This document shows, piece after piece, positions 1 through 14,394 of a stretch of 64,000 nucleotides of DNA. Positions within the stretch are counted from its first letter, which is position 1. Each line of letters begins with the position of its first letter. The position numbers and the translations under genes were made by a program. The stretch spans positions 102,769,211-102,833,210 of the forward strand of contig NC_045436.1 of the NCBI RefSeq assembly GCF_002776525.5. The letters run 5' to 3'. The notes under the pieces are model-generated. The model saw only the letters and a program-made list of their open reading frames with translations, had not been told where the DNA came from and made no database searches. The stretch is from Piliocolobus tephrosceles (lineage: Eukaryota > Chordata > Mammalia > Primates > Cercopithecidae).

Positions 1-399
1 ATGGTTTCCCATACAAATTTATATCTCATCTAAGGGAATTTTTCTATAGGAAGTAGATAATTCTATGTGTATTATAGAAAATTTAAAATAAATGTATTTT
101 TAGTCATTTTCAAGTTTTCATTCTTTTCGAATATTGCTAAGCAGAATTACTGTTTCCTCCTCTGTATTCTCCTGGAACTAGGTTCATACCACTAGGACAT
201 TATTTGCCACATTATTGTTCCACTAATGAACCACCTCAGTGGTAAGGATATTAATGTCAGCAGTTTTCTTGCTCATCTTATATTCCCGGTGCCTATGATA
301 GTGCCAAAGTGCTCCGTGGTTAGTTTGTTGAATGAACCAGTTGATAAAGCCACATTGGGTGCAGATTATAGCTGCAATTCTTGCCCTCAAAATAGTCAT
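1..399. other. Non-repetitive stretch, nothing recognised
   Basis: AT-rich sequence without a convincing exon, RNA gene or repeat that I recognise. A 74-codon open frame starting near 226 has no family resemblance and runs into the L1 on the right, so I treat it as chance. Confidence 0.5.
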
Positions 400-1368
400 A
401 ATACAAAAGTGGACAGCTTCTGCACAGCAAAAGAAAGATCAACAGAATAAACAATCTACAGAACAGGAGAAAATATTCTAATATCCAGAATCTATAAGAA
501 CTTCACAAACAAAAAACAAATAACCCCATTAAAAAGTGGGCAAAAGACATGAGCAGATACTTTTCAAAAGAAGACATACAAGTGGCTAAGAAACATATGA
601 TAAAAAGGTCAACATCATTAGTCAACAGAGAAATGAAAATCAAAACCACAATGAACTACCACCTCACAGCAGTCAGAATAGCTTTTATTAAAGACTCAAA
701 AACAACAGATGCTGGTGAGGCTGTGGAGGAAAGGGAATGCTTATACGCTGTTGGTGGGAATGCAAATTAGTTGAGCTACTGTGGAAAGCAGTTTGGAGAT
801 TTCTCAAAGAACTGAAAACAGAACCACTATTTGACCCAGCAATCACAGTACTGGATATGTATCCAAAAGAAAAGAATTTTTTCTACCAAAAAGACATATG
901 CATGCATATGTTCATTGCAGCAGTATCCACAATAGCAAAGACAGAATCAACCCGGGTGCCCAGCATTGGTAGATTGGATAATGAAAATGTGGTACCTATG
1001 TACCATGGAATACTATATAGCCATAAAAAAGAACAAAGTCATGTCCTTTGCAACAATATGGCTGCAACTGGAAACCATTATCCTAAGTGAATTAATGTAG
1101 GAACAGAATACCAAATGCTGCATATTCTCATTCATAAATGGGAGCTACATATTGGGTACTTATAGACATAAAGATCGTAGCAGTAGACACTGGGGACTAC
1201 TGGCAGGGAGGGAGAGAGGGAGGCAAGGGTTATAAAACTAACTATTGGGTGCTGTGCTCACTACCTGGGTGGCAGGATCAATTTTACCTTAAATTTTAGT
1301 ATCACGCAACATACCCTGTAACAAACCTGCACATGTACCACCTGAATCTAAAATAAAACTCCAAATTA
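400..1368 (+). mobile_element. L1 LINE 3' end, 5'-truncated, old primate subfamily
   Basis: The sequence reads as the C-terminal part of L1 ORF2 followed by the L1 3' UTR. Fragments such as FSKEDIQVAKKHMIK and [15 protein letters not shown] are degenerate forms of the ORF2 C-terminus, and a frameshift separates the two open pieces (549-770 and 737-1090). The 3' UTR has the usual order: a G/A-rich run near 1205-1230, then the conserved block ending in ACCTGCACATGTACC and an A-rich tail near 1350-1378. The copy is well diverged, so it is older than the L1PA-like copies further right. It cannot make a working protein. Confidence 0.9.
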
Positions 1369-1436
1369 TTAAGAAAAATAATAAGGTACATTAATATTGT
1401 AAGAAAAACTTGTGGTAAGTAAGAATCTTTTGAGTT

Positions 1437-1446
1437 GAATTCATCC
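1437..1446. repeat. Target site duplication, left copy, of AluY
   Basis: GAATTCATCC here is repeated exactly at 1744-1753, flanking the AluY and marking its insertion point by target-primed reverse transcription. Confidence 0.9.
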
Positions 1447-1743
1447 TTTTTTTTTTTTTTTGAGACGGAGTCTCGCCCTGTCGCCCGGGCTGGAGTGCAG
1501 TGGCCGGATCTCAGCTCACTGCAAGCTCTGCCTCCCGGGTTCACGCCATTCTCCTGCCTCAGCCTTCTGAGTAGCTGGGACTACAGGCGCCCGCCACCTC
1601 GCCCTGCTAGTTTTTTGTATTTTTTAGTAGAGACGGGGTTTCACCGTGTTAGCCAGGATGGTCTCGATCTCCTGACCTCCTGATCCGCCCGTCTCGGCCT
1701 CCCAAAGTGCTGGGATTACAGGCTTGAGCCACCGCGCCCGGCC
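1447..1743 (-). mobile_element. AluY, Old World monkey type
   Basis: Full-length Alu in reverse orientation: poly-T, right arm, linker, left arm, ending CACCGCGCCCGGCC. Many CpGs remain and divergence is low, so it is young. Read on its own strand it has CTCAAGCC, GAGACGGG, AACTAGC and a GAGCTGAGATCCGGCC block, a combination seen in cercopithecid AluY lineages and not in human AluY. It is flanked by a perfect 10-base duplication. It is probably absent at the orthologous human site. Confidence 0.95.
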
Positions 1744-1769
1744 GAATTCATCCTTAAGAGAGGCAGGGC

Positions 1770-1950
1770 AGTGCATGGACTCTGCAGACATACTATTTGG
1801 GTTTGGTCTCAGCTCTGTTATTTACTAGCAGCCTGACTGCAGAAAAATAATTTTACTTTCTGGGTTTCAGTTTCAGTCATTTTAAAGAGGGCATTGATAA
1901 CAATACTATCTAGCATAGAGTTGTTATGAATGTAAATGAGTTGGTCCCCT
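1770..1950 (+). mobile_element. MIR SINE
   Basis: The order is TTACTAGC..., a diverged splice-like core, TCAGTTTCAGTCATTTTAAA and GAGTTGTTATGAATGTAAATGAG. This matches the MIR core and downstream region in the plus direction. It is an ancient mammalian SINE and strongly diverged. Confidence 0.75.
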
Positions 1951-2029
1951 TAGAACCCTGAGTATTCTCAGGCTATTGCATCTGACCTAAAATAAATACT
2001 TAGTCATAATTATCTACAGGATCCTTGGG

Positions 2030-2076
2030 CCTTTTTTCTTTTCTTTTTTTGTTTTTGTTTGTTTGTTTGTTTTTGA
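2030..2076 (+). repeat. T-rich / (TTTG)n low-complexity tract
   Basis: Runs of T with a short TTTG repeat near 2049-2073. No attached retroelement body is visible. Confidence 0.8.
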
Positions 2077-3234
2077 GAATCTTTAGAAATACTGTATTAT
2101 GGGCATTTCTTACCCCAAATTAAATTTTAGTGTTTCTTCATTACCTGAAGAACAAAGTTTTTGCTGTGGGGTCTGTCCACCTGCCTGCCTGTGTGCCTGT
2201 CTCTTCTCACCCTCTATCTCCCCAGAACTGAGTTGAAAACTAGTGTTAGGAGTCGTGGTAGTTGGGGATACAGATAAAGAGTGGAAAGTAGGTAGTTCAA
2301 AGGTTTCAGAGTATTGCATGATATGAGTTCTCTGTACCCGCTTCTTTAAAAGAATCATATTTTCTACATGGTAATTGATTGGAACAGGAAAAAGCCACTG
2401 AGATATATATATTTATTATTATTATTATTTTTGCCATAGCATATTCAGAGCTTACATAATGATCTGGGAAATTCATTTGGAAAACTGAAATCACAAACTA
2501 GTTCCATCTTCCCTTATCATTGGATATTAGAATAAATTTGAATAGATTGAGTGCAAAGGCTAAGGGTCAAATAAATGATACCTGTTAACACAGGGAAAAA
2601 GGTAGAATGATAGGTGCAAGAACAAGGGTATTGCCCAGGGAGGAAATGGTAGGTGGAGTCAATCAGTGGGGAAAGAAGAGCTCTCACACCCAGAAGCCCA
2701 GGGGGAAGTTAATAAGCACTCCTGGGAGTTCTCAATGCCCTGAGAAGGGCAAAGATGCCAAAGACCATTTCTGTCTTCTTCAAAGATGTTTGGAAATCTT
2801 TAAAATGGGATAGTTAACCGTTTGTCTTAAAGTACTTTCTATCCCTTAGCAATACTACATGAAATATATAGTTGTAATGTGGACACATTTTCTTCACCGG
2901 AATCTTTTGCAATAGTCAGACTCCATGGAGTAGAGATACCCATCTATCTGTAACACACTTGAAAGAGAAATTGGTAAAGGTAACAATATAAAGGTTTCAT
3001 TAAGAATGACTGAATTCACCTCATAGATTGAGAACCTGACACAGGTTCTCAATAAGTCAGGCCAACCACACAGGGTGCTTCTTAATTTATAATTTCTTCT
3101 CACTGAGGAATCAATAAATATTTTAGATGTGCTTAATAAAAATATTTCTTTCCTGATCTGTTTACAGAGCATCTTCTCTTTCTATTGTGTGTTCATCCTT
3201 TTTTTTTCTACCTCATTCTGTTTATGCTCTAGGC
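2077..3234. other. Unique AT-rich stretch
   Basis: No repeat, RNA or exon that I can support. It includes a short ATT run at 2411-2430. Open frames here are 62-92 codons long with no recognisable family. Confidence 0.5.
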
Positions 3235-3920
3235 TAGTAGCACGGTCCAGTAAAAATATAATGTGGGCCACAAGGTGAACCACATATGTAATTTTAATTT
3301 CTAGTAACCACATTAAAAAGTAAATAGGTGAAATTAATTCTAGCAGTGTATTCACTTAACTCAAAATGTAATAATTTTAATATGAAATCAATATAAAAAT
3401 TATTAATAAGTGATATAGTTTGCTCACATCTCATGTTGAAATGTTATTCCCAGTGTTGAAGGTGGGCCTAGTAGGAGATGTTTAGGTCACGAGAGTGGAT
3501 CCCTTATGACTTGGTGCTGTTCTCACAATAATTAGTTGTTTAAAAGTATGTGGCACCCCCCACCCCTTGCTCCAGCATTCACTATGTGATGTACCTGTTC
3601 CCGTTTTGCCTTCTCTCATGAATAAAAGCTCCTTCCCAGAAGCAGAGTAGTTGCTGGTGCCATGCTTTCTGTACAACCTGCAGAACTGTGAGCCAATTAA
3701 ACCTCTTTTCTTTGTAAATTACTCAGTCTCAAGTATTTTCTTACAGTAATGCAAGAATGGCCTAATATAATATGCTACTTTACATTTTTTTAGTACTAAG
3801 CCCTGAAAATACAGTGCATATTTTACACATAGTTTATCTCAGTTTGGTCTATCCCCATTTGAAGTGCTCAACAGCCACCTGTGGTTAGTGGCTATGGTAT
3901 TGGGTGGAAGAACTTTAGGT
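3235..3920 (+). mobile_element. Ancient non-autonomous DNA transposon (MER type), split by an LTR
   Basis: The left part (3235-3410) has a core like GGTCCAGTAAAAATATAATG, GGCCACA and ACCACATTAAAAAGTAAA. The right part (3768-3920) has TACTAAGCCCTGAAAATACAGTG and AAGTGCTCAACAGCCACCTGTGGTTAGTGGCTA. Together these match a common mammalian MER-type transposon that begins with TCCAATAGAAATATAATG. I remember the consensus pattern but not the family name with certainty. The two halves become continuous when the LTR at 3411-3767 is removed. Confidence 0.75.
3411..3767 (+). mobile_element. MST-type MaLR solo LTR (ERVL-MaLR)
   Basis: It starts TGATATAGTTTG and carries the MaLR landmarks GTCACGAGAGTGGATCCCTTATG, AACTGTGAGCCAATTAAACC, TCTTTTCTTTGTAAATTAC and CAGTCTCAAGTATTTTC, ending near CCTAATATAA. 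It lies inside the MER element above. The flanks resemble each other (AATAAG on the left, AATATG on the right), consistent with a decayed 5-base target duplication. No internal retroviral sequence is attached. Confidence 0.85.
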
Positions 3921-4002
3921 CTTCTCTGTTGGAAACACTACTTAGGTTCACATTACAAGTCTCCTGCCTGCACAGATACAATGGAGAGGATGGTGTGTTC
4001 TA

Positions 4003-4383
4003 TGTGGTACAAACTGAATGCTTGTGTCTTCCTAAAATTCATATGTTGAAACAATCCCCCAAAGTGTGCCTTAGGAGTCAGGGCCCTTGGGAGATCATTA
4101 AGTTTAGATGAGGACATGAGAGTGGAGCCCCCATGATGGGACTAGTGCCCATACAGGATGAGGAAAGACACCAGGGCTTCCTTTCTCTGCCCTTTGAGAA
4201 CACAGTGGGAGGCAGCCCTCTGCAAGCCAGGAAGAAAACCCTCACCAATAAGGAAATTAATGAAATCTGCCAGCACCTTGATCTTGGGATCTGCAGCTTC
4301 TAGAACTTTGAGAAATAAATACCTCTCCTTTAAGCCACCATTCTATAATATTCTGTTATAGCAGCCCAGGCTGACCAAGACAT
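4003..4383 (+). mobile_element. MLT1 LTR (ERVL-MaLR)
   Basis: It contains AAAATTCATATGTTGAAAC, GGGCCCTTGGGAGATCATTAAG, GACATGAGAGTGGAGCCC, CACCTTGATCTTGGGATCT, CTAGAACTTTGAGAAATAAA and GTTATAGCAGCCCAGGCTGAC, all MLT1 LTR landmarks in plus order. Diverged and solo. Confidence 0.85.
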
Positions 4384-7280
<2,897 letters not shown>

Positions 7281-7372
7281 ATTTTTTCAGTCATTCAGCC
7301 AGTATTTATTGAGCACCTTTTACGTATCTGACACTATCTTTAGTACTGGGGATAGAATGGAACACTATAATC
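7281..7372 (-). mobile_element. L2 LINE 3' fragment
   Basis: CAGTATTTATTGAGCACC, a diverged 'last ... ACACTATCTTTAGTACTGGGGATA' block and GGAACACTATAA match the antisense of the L2 3' end (last part of L2 3' UTR). Ancient. Confidence 0.7.
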
Positions 7373-7556
7373 TCCACTTGATCTGCTAGTCTGCTCCTTT
7401 TATTTTCTCTTTTATTTGCAGGAATGGGCAGGTTAGAAAAGATACAACTCAAAATAGCTTAGTAAAAAGGGAAAAAGTACTGTGATGGCTTATGTAACTG
7501 AACAGGCATGTCTTGGTTCAGAACTCAGAGACCATTATTTTTCTACTCTGAATCCT

Positions 7557-7652
7557 CTTTTTTTTTTTTTTTTTTTTTTGAGATAGAGTTTCACTCTCAC
7601 CCAGGCTAGAGTGCCATGGTGTGATTTTGGCTCACTGCAACCTCCGTCTCAC
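7557..7652 (-). mobile_element. Truncated Alu fragment
   Basis: Poly-T (7557-7579) is followed by GAGATAGAGTTTCACTCTC, then CCCAGGCTAGAGTGCCATGG and GGCTCACTGCAACCTCCGTC. The match stops at about 7652, so only the 3' end of one arm is present. Confidence 0.85.
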
Positions 7653-9423
7653 ATGCATGATATGACAAGACTGAACTACTCTGAACTACTATGACCACAA
7701 GGTAAAAATCTAAAGTATTAATGGATTTTCTTTCCATTTGCTGTAATCTTGAAGAAAAAATTTTCAAGGAGAGCTTTTTACTCTGTTTGGAATGGTGATC
7801 TATGATAATACTTACAGAGGCTTGCACTCTGGTAACATGCAAATTTGAGAGCTTCAAATATAATTTTATATACTAAACCTGTGCTTATGGAAGAGTATTT
7901 AAATATACAACTAGGATTGAATGTAAATGACGCATCTTTAGTTTCATCTTCCTCAATTTCATAATTGATTTTTGTGTAGGCTTTCATATCTGAAAATGAG
8001 TACAAATGTGGAGAAAATAAAAGGATCTTTCCTAAACAATATTCTAGCATTGTTTAAAAAGGTTGCACTGGTAATGCAAACAGATAAAGTAATGAAACTT
8101 CTCAGATAGCAATTATGTGGCATAGGCTCTGAGAGCTAATCTCTCAAAGAGTCAAGCATAGTAAGATACCAGAGATAATATCTACATGGACAGAAGATTG
8201 ATAGCTTCTTTGACAAGAGCAAATGTATTGCTTTGGGCTCAAAGCTCATCACCTTCCCACAAGCTCTTAGATTCATGATCCATTCCACACAGACCTTCAC
8301 TACTGGGTTTGTACTGTCCTCCTAGGAAATCCTATAGGGTAAGTTGGACATAAAAGGGTGATGTGTGGGTTGCCTTTCTCTTGTGCCCATATCTGGGCAT
8401 GTATCCACTATCCTCAACAACTCTTGAAGTGCAAGTCAATCAAAACATAGGCACCTCTATCTTGCTGGCAGTCTCTTCTAGCTCCTTTAGCTTTCTGAGA
8501 CTTGAGGAAGGCACACATGTCTCCAACTGCAGGGAACATATTTGAAGCTTTCTAAGTGGTCTCATGGAAGCCCCTACCCTAGCTCAATGCAGAGGTAGCA
8601 TCCTGCCCAAGTTGCTTGTGGGAAGGGGAGAGTACGTAACTATAGTTCTCATCGCTTATCTTCTTTCGCCACATTCTAAGGTGTCAAAAGTGTTGCAAAT
8701 CTGTTTTGAAAATTCTGCCTTTTATTTTGGCATCTCATAGGTAGGATTAAGTGCAGTAGTTTTCAATCCTATCCAACCCAATAGACTTTTTAAATAATAA
8801 CTTTTTATCATCCCCCTTTTCTACCATTGAATGAAATTCATAGAAATACAATCTACCTGCATATATGACTTTGAAGAATCAATATAATACCTAAACTGTG
8901 AAATAAGAGAGAAATAAAATTTTATGTATGTAGTAAAATGATATGCATTTCACTATTTAAATACTCAGGCATGGCTTCACTGGAAAAGAAAAGGAAAGAG
9001 GCAGATGCTTGTCCTTACTTGGAATGAATAAATTTAGATTTAGGAAAAGGCAATATTTAGTTGATGGTCTATCCTTCTTCTCTATAATTATTATTTTAAA
9101 ACAAGGGACAAATAAATGTATTCATAGTTGGATAGAAGGGGACAGAGAGAGAGAGAGAGGTTCTTTCAACATGAATTCAACAGCTATAAATGCAGACTCA
9201 TCTGTTTGAAATATTAGCAATTCAAATCCCACAAGTGATACTGCTTTTAGTAACACATTCTGAACTTCTTACTAACTCCCAGTACCTCCACAAAGAGAAG
9301 AAAGCAGCATACAATACTTCCCCTACTTACACAGTAGTCATAATCCTAGAAAATTTGATATATATGAAAGCTATGACAAAATGTGAAGGGTTTGTCTCGT
9401 GTTGGATATTATAAAATTGCACA
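7653..9423. other. Unique stretch
   Basis: No supportable gene. A short GA run is at 9147-9159. Part of 8740-8960 may be a decayed DNA transposon (GTAGTTTTCAATCC start), but this is too weak to call. Confidence 0.45.
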
Positions 9424-9424
9424 A

Positions 9425-9620
9425 AACACAGGACAATTCTTCATTCTGTGGGGCTGTACTACACATTTCACAACATCCAGTCCCCTTGGTCCCAATCTAT
9501 TGTTGGGCCCTTAATCACTGTAACAGTCAGTAAAGGCAAAAAACCAGAAAACAAAACAAAAAACTCTAAAAAGTATCCCCTAGGGGAGTGTGGCATGCTC
9601 CCTTTTATTGAGAATTACTA
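9425..9620 (-). mobile_element. MER5A hAT-Charlie transposon, decayed
   Basis: GGACAATTCTTCATTCTGTGG, GGGCTGTACTACACATTTCA, then ATCCCCTAGGGGAGTG... and TTGAGAATTACTAAT at the end follow MER5A in antisense. An insertion or divergence of about 40 bases containing AAAACAAAACAAAA lies in the middle. Confidence 0.7.
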
Positions 9621-9696
9621 ATTTATTGTCTCATGATGGCTAGGACAAAGTTAAATGTTATACAGTAGTATTAAGTTTATTACTAAGATCATATTG

Positions 9697-10086
9697 TATT
9701 AGTCCATTTTTGCACTGCTGTAAGGAAATACCTGAGACTGGGTAATATATAATGAAAATAGGTTTAGTTGGCTTATGGTTCTGCAGGCTGTACAGGAAGC
9801 ATGGCAGGATCTGCATCTGGGGAGGCCTTAGGAAACTCACAATCATGGTGGAAGGCAAAAGGGGAGTGAGCATATCTTACATGACCAGAGCAGGAGCAAG
9901 AGGGTGGGGGGAGCTGCTACACACTTTCAACAACCAGATCTTGTGAGAACTCCAGCAGGAGAACAGCACCAAACGGAGCGATTCAGCCTCATGATCCAAT
10001 CACCTCCCACCAGGCCCCACCTCCAACATTGGGGATTACAATTTGACATGATATTTGCTGGGGACACAAATCTGAACCATATCACA
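9697..10086 (-). mobile_element. MST-type MaLR solo LTR
   Basis: Reverse MST LTR: it opens GTATTAGTCCATTTTTGCAC, then TACCTGAGACTGGGTAATAT, CTTAGGAAACTCACAATCATGG, AACTCCAGCAGGAGAACAGC, CATGATCCAATCACCTCCCA, and ends GGGACACAAATCTGAACCATATCA. It has full LTR length and no internal region. A transcript from its own promoter would run toward lower coordinates. Confidence 0.9.
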
Positions 10087-10139
10087 TACTGAATGCTATC
10101 TGCCAGCTTTTGCATTAAAAACATTACATATATTACTTT

Positions 10140-10250
10140 GTTTTATTCATTTATTAGTTTACTTGCTTATTCACTTAACAAATACTTATTATGTGCCTAC
10201 TTTGTGGTAGGCAGTGTTCTTTGATCTAGAAATAAAAGATGACCTATTGT
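10140..10250 (-). mobile_element. L2 LINE 3' fragment
   Basis: TTCACTTAACAAATACTTATTATGTGCCTACTTTGTGGTAGGCAGTGTTC is the antisense L2 3' end motif (described here in pieces: 'tattatgtgcctac', 'ggcagtgttc'). Ancient and short. Confidence 0.7.
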
Positions 10251-10860
10251 GTTGAGTACATTTCATGCATCTGTGTTTCCTTTTGAAACAAATATGGATA
10301 TAATTTCTATTATTTATTAATATTGATTTTTATATGTATTTATGTTTATGCTATATATTAAGGTTGCTTAAAATGATTTGGATATAGTCATTTTTACATG
10401 GATTCAGTTGCCATCCTTGAATTAACTTGTTATACAATAACAGTGAAATACAAAAGTAAGTTAGGTAAGTTTTTGTGACATCAAGCCAGTGGTCAGGATT
10501 TCTAAAAGCAGCAAGCTACAGACACTTGTTTGTTGCCTGTTTAACTCAAGCTCCCATAAGGAGCAATAAATAAAAGTCATCGTATGTATGATTAGGCATA
10601 TTACTGAATTGACCCAGAGATATCTGCTGGGTTCTTCTTGTGTTTGCTTTTATATTTACTTACTTGGTTATTAATATTTGTCAGTTATTAATTTTGGAGT
10701 AATATGAAATGTTACCACTCAAACATTGTTATATCCTTAGTCACAACTACACATATATGCATGTTTACTGATAAATGATAAGTAATATATAATGCCATGT
10801 AATACTATGGAATGTTTCATGTAAGCCATGTGTATATTTTATATATATTCTCTCTCTCTG

Positions 10861-10903
10861 TCACACACACACACATACACACACACACATACACACACAC
10901 ACA
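10861..10903. repeat. (CA)n microsatellite
   Basis: CA dinucleotide run broken by two CATA interruptions, preceded by a TCTCTC run at 10849-10858. Likely polymorphic. Confidence 0.9.
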
Positions 10904-11039
10904 AATTTTTTTCTTAAACCTTTTGAAGTAAATTACAACTTACATCATAGATTGTGGTTCTTTATTCATTGTGGATTTTCTAACATAATTATAGTACAGT
11001 TATCAACTTCTTAAATTTACATTGATAATCTCCCATTCA

Positions 11040-11150
11040 TTTAGGACTTTTATTACTTTTTATATTTTTATTATATATTTTATAAATATATATTTTAATA
11101 AATATTATATATTTATATATTTATTATTTTTTCTGGATACTTTTGTGTAT
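11040..11150. repeat. AT-rich low-complexity tract
   Basis: Nearly pure A/T with repeated TATATTT and TTTATTA words. No transposon ends are recognisable. Confidence 0.8.
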
Positions 11151-14100
11151 ATTTTTAAAATAGTTTTTAAAGAGACAACTTTCTAGCTACTCTTAAGTAA
11201 CTGTCTTAAAGCCATTAGTTATACTCAAGTAGTAATAGTACTTCATATAAATCAGCACCAGATAGATCCAGTTAAAACATAAACAACTGAGAGTAGAAGG
11301 GCTAAACAATCTAGAAAAAAGACTCACTACTTGAAAAAAAAGTCAGTTCAGTTTACTCTTTCCATGTCAACATGTCCTTCATTGCTGTCTTTTTTCTTTT
11401 TCATGGAGAATGAAAATAATAGCTTCCAAACAACCAAGGTTTTCCCTTTACTTCTTTTGAATAATGTACAGAAATTGAAAAGAGGTGTGGTGAGGCAGCA
11501 TCAGAGTTAAGAGTTAAGTGGTCAGGGACTTGCTCCAGTCTGAGCCTGGATGTTGAGGAAAAAAACAAACATCAGGAAATATGTTTTATAACTCAAGATT
11601 CTGGGTGAATTGATAAATATTGTGTCTTGCACAACCTAAATAGTTGTTTATTATGCAAGGAAGCTCTAATTTCCTGTTTAATGTAAAAACTTGATTGTTT
11701 TGAGTTTTATAGTTGGCTGTTTTTAGTGAGTATATTTTAGTAATAGTGCAGAAAATCCAATCAGGCAATGATATTTCTTATTCAAGTAAAATGTGCTTTC
11801 GTTGTGCTCTTAGGCTTGAAGGACATCCTCCCTATCCGAGAAAATCGTCATTGCCCACTTCCCCAAACAACCAACCGTAACATGACCAGCTCTCCTTGCC
11901 CCTCCAGCTCCTTCATTTCCAGCCATGAAGTGCATAATAAAATATGCTGCAGCCATTTTCAAGCCAGATCAGGGTTTTCTCCAGAGTTTGTCTTTTCCAT
12001 AGACTTCTGTTCTAACTACTCATTTCCATCTCCTTGGTTTTTATTCTGTTGGTGTCTTGCCCAGATTTTTTCTTTCTGTACACTCCTTAAATTGAATAGT
12101 ATTTTTAGACAGCCTACTCAGCCTCTCTACCACAGTCTTGAGGCATATGATGTTCCACATTTGACCCAGTTTCCAAAGATATCCTAGCCCAATCTTGATC
12201 TCAGAGCCCCAGATCATTCTGTTATTTTGTCTGAAAAGTGGGCACTGGATGGCCAAGATGTAAGCCTCCAAGTTTCCGCCTGTAGTATACTAAGGCCTTT
12301 TGTGGGCAGAGAACTTAAATTTGTAGAATCACCCTTTTGTGTTAATCTCTACAGTTTTTCAAGAAATATTTGCTAAGCATTTACAGAGAATCAGATACTA
12401 AGTTATGTGTTAGGGTTTCAAGGGGGCCAATATAGGACCTTCTCCCCTGCTGTGCCTGGAATCTCAATAATTTAAGGAAAAATCTCTGAAAGGCAGACGG
12501 AAGCAAAATATCATCTCTATCATTTATAGATCAAGATTAGAGGCATAGATTCATGAGAGACCCAAGTGAACCAATGAACCAACACTCAGAATTAGGAAGA
12601 CCTACCCATGTGGTCCCTGCAGTCCTGGACCAGGGCAGGCAGATCTTTTCTCTACAGGGATTTAGGCTCTAGAGGTGAAGGGACATACTTCCTACTGTGG
12701 GCAGGCAGCTCCCAAGAGGGAGAATGGTACACCCGAACATTCCTGATTACTTTTCTCAAGCTTCCGTGTCGCTTACCCAGGGAAGAGTGAGTAAATGGAC
12801 AGAGAGATGCTAGAAGTATGCTTAGGGAATCATATCTCCAATCTCAACCAGGAGACGAGTATCGCAATTATCTTCTAACAGAATGTACTAGAGATGTACT
12901 GTTGTGTAGACATGATTCCCCCCAACCCCTCTCCAAATGGAGTTCATAATCTAGTGGGAGAAGGCAGATTTTAAACATATAATTAGAAATGATGAAGTAG
13001 GATGCAATTCTTTTGTGCGTTGTACTTTCAGGGGGCAGATCTTGAGTGATAAATTGCATGCCTTTTAAATAATTTTTTTATGAGTCAGAATTTTCTTTAC
13101 CTAGCTAAGGTTGGATAAATACTACAGTACTACGGTTTTCTTTTTGTGTGTATGCATGTGTGCTATAGCCTAAACACCTTCTTGCTATTCGTAGTCTTTG
13201 TTTACATTACACACAATACAATTAATTGTTTCACTTCACCAAGTTATACTCAATTTTCAGCCTGACATCATAGAGATTATATCCAGGTAATTTTAATGGA
13301 ATGTTGGGTGTTCCAAATTATTTTGTTTTGCATCTACAGGGAATCTTTTGACTTACCCATCCTGGGAACTAATCATATTCATTATGTGTGGATTTTTACA
13401 AGTTTAAACCTCAGATTTGTGTTCTTCATTTAAAAATTCTTGGGAAGTGATTTGTGGAACCCAAATAGATGTTCAGAAATAACTATTCTCTATCAGTTCA
13501 CATTAAAGATATATGATTAATTTATAAAGGACCACTGACTACATAGTTTATATTTTAAAGAAAAAGAAATATATATAAGAAATGTTAGCAAAGCAGTGAG
13601 ATATGAGAAAGAATACTGTTAAAGTCAACCAGAGTGTTTTTGAAATTTCACTATGTAAAGAATTCCTTTGGAAAGGTCGTGCCATTTCTGTTGCCGAGTT
13701 TTGTCTCATTAAACTTTCAAATGGTAAATTAACAATGGTTGCTAAATTGCTAACAATGGCAAAAATAACCAACACCTGTTGGTAAACTAAAATGGTTGAA
13801 TAACAAATAGCAATTTGCCAATTCTTTCTCCAGTAGCTAGTCAATAAATTGGCAATACTATTATATATTTTATTTTGCATTGAAATTTATTTTGTTCTCA
13901 AACTGAGAAAGATGTGGTAAACGAATGGTAAATGAAGGGCAAAGTATGAAAAAAGGTACTTCTAACATCCTCAATAAACCTCCTAATGCTATGCCCAAGA
14001 GCATTACATATATCAGAAAACAATTTAGGTGTAATTAAAGGTATATATGTTTAGGTATTATCTAAAAGTAACATCTGTTTCTGTTTAGACGTACTGTTTT

Positions 14101-14390
14101 TTCCTTTCTCTCTCTAGTTTAGGTGAAAGTTGTTAAAACTTTGTTTTCTTTCACTATAGCTGTGTGCTACTTAATTTCTTGCTCTACTAAAATATTGGAA
14201 AGAGAATTGTCATAATTCCTGTGAAATTTAATAAATAAAACACTTTTGTCAGCTTGTACATGTAATCCTACACTTGGCAAATGTCATCTCCATATTACAT
14301 TCAAAGCATATTCTGAGTCCAACTGCTTCTCTTTATATCTGCGGCTGCTGTCCTCCAACATAATGATCATCTCTTGCCTCAGCTGATGTA
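11151..14390. other. Unique stretch, with a faint L2 remnant near 12345-12440
   Basis: No gene that I can support. A 139-codon open frame at 11768-12187 has irregular composition and no family resemblance. TTTTCAAGAAATATTTGCTAAGC and AGATACTAAGTTATGTGTTAGGG near 12355-12415 resemble the antisense L2 3' end. Confidence 0.45.
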
Positions 14391-14394
14391 CTAA
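14391..14394. repeat. Target duplication CTAA, left copy, of LTR12
   Basis: CTAA is repeated at 15560-15563, directly outside both ends of the ERV9-type LTR. Four-base duplications are typical of gammaretrovirus-like elements. Confidence 0.8.

Noticed and set aside
549..1090. Two adjoining open frames, considered as a small host gene
   Set aside because: Both translate as degenerate L1 ORF2 C-terminus and are followed by the L1 3' UTR.
11768..12187. 139-codon open frame
   Set aside because: Not in a repeat that I know, but it lacks a recognisable domain, has no splice context and is matched by a frame on the other strand. Conservation data would be needed to revive it.
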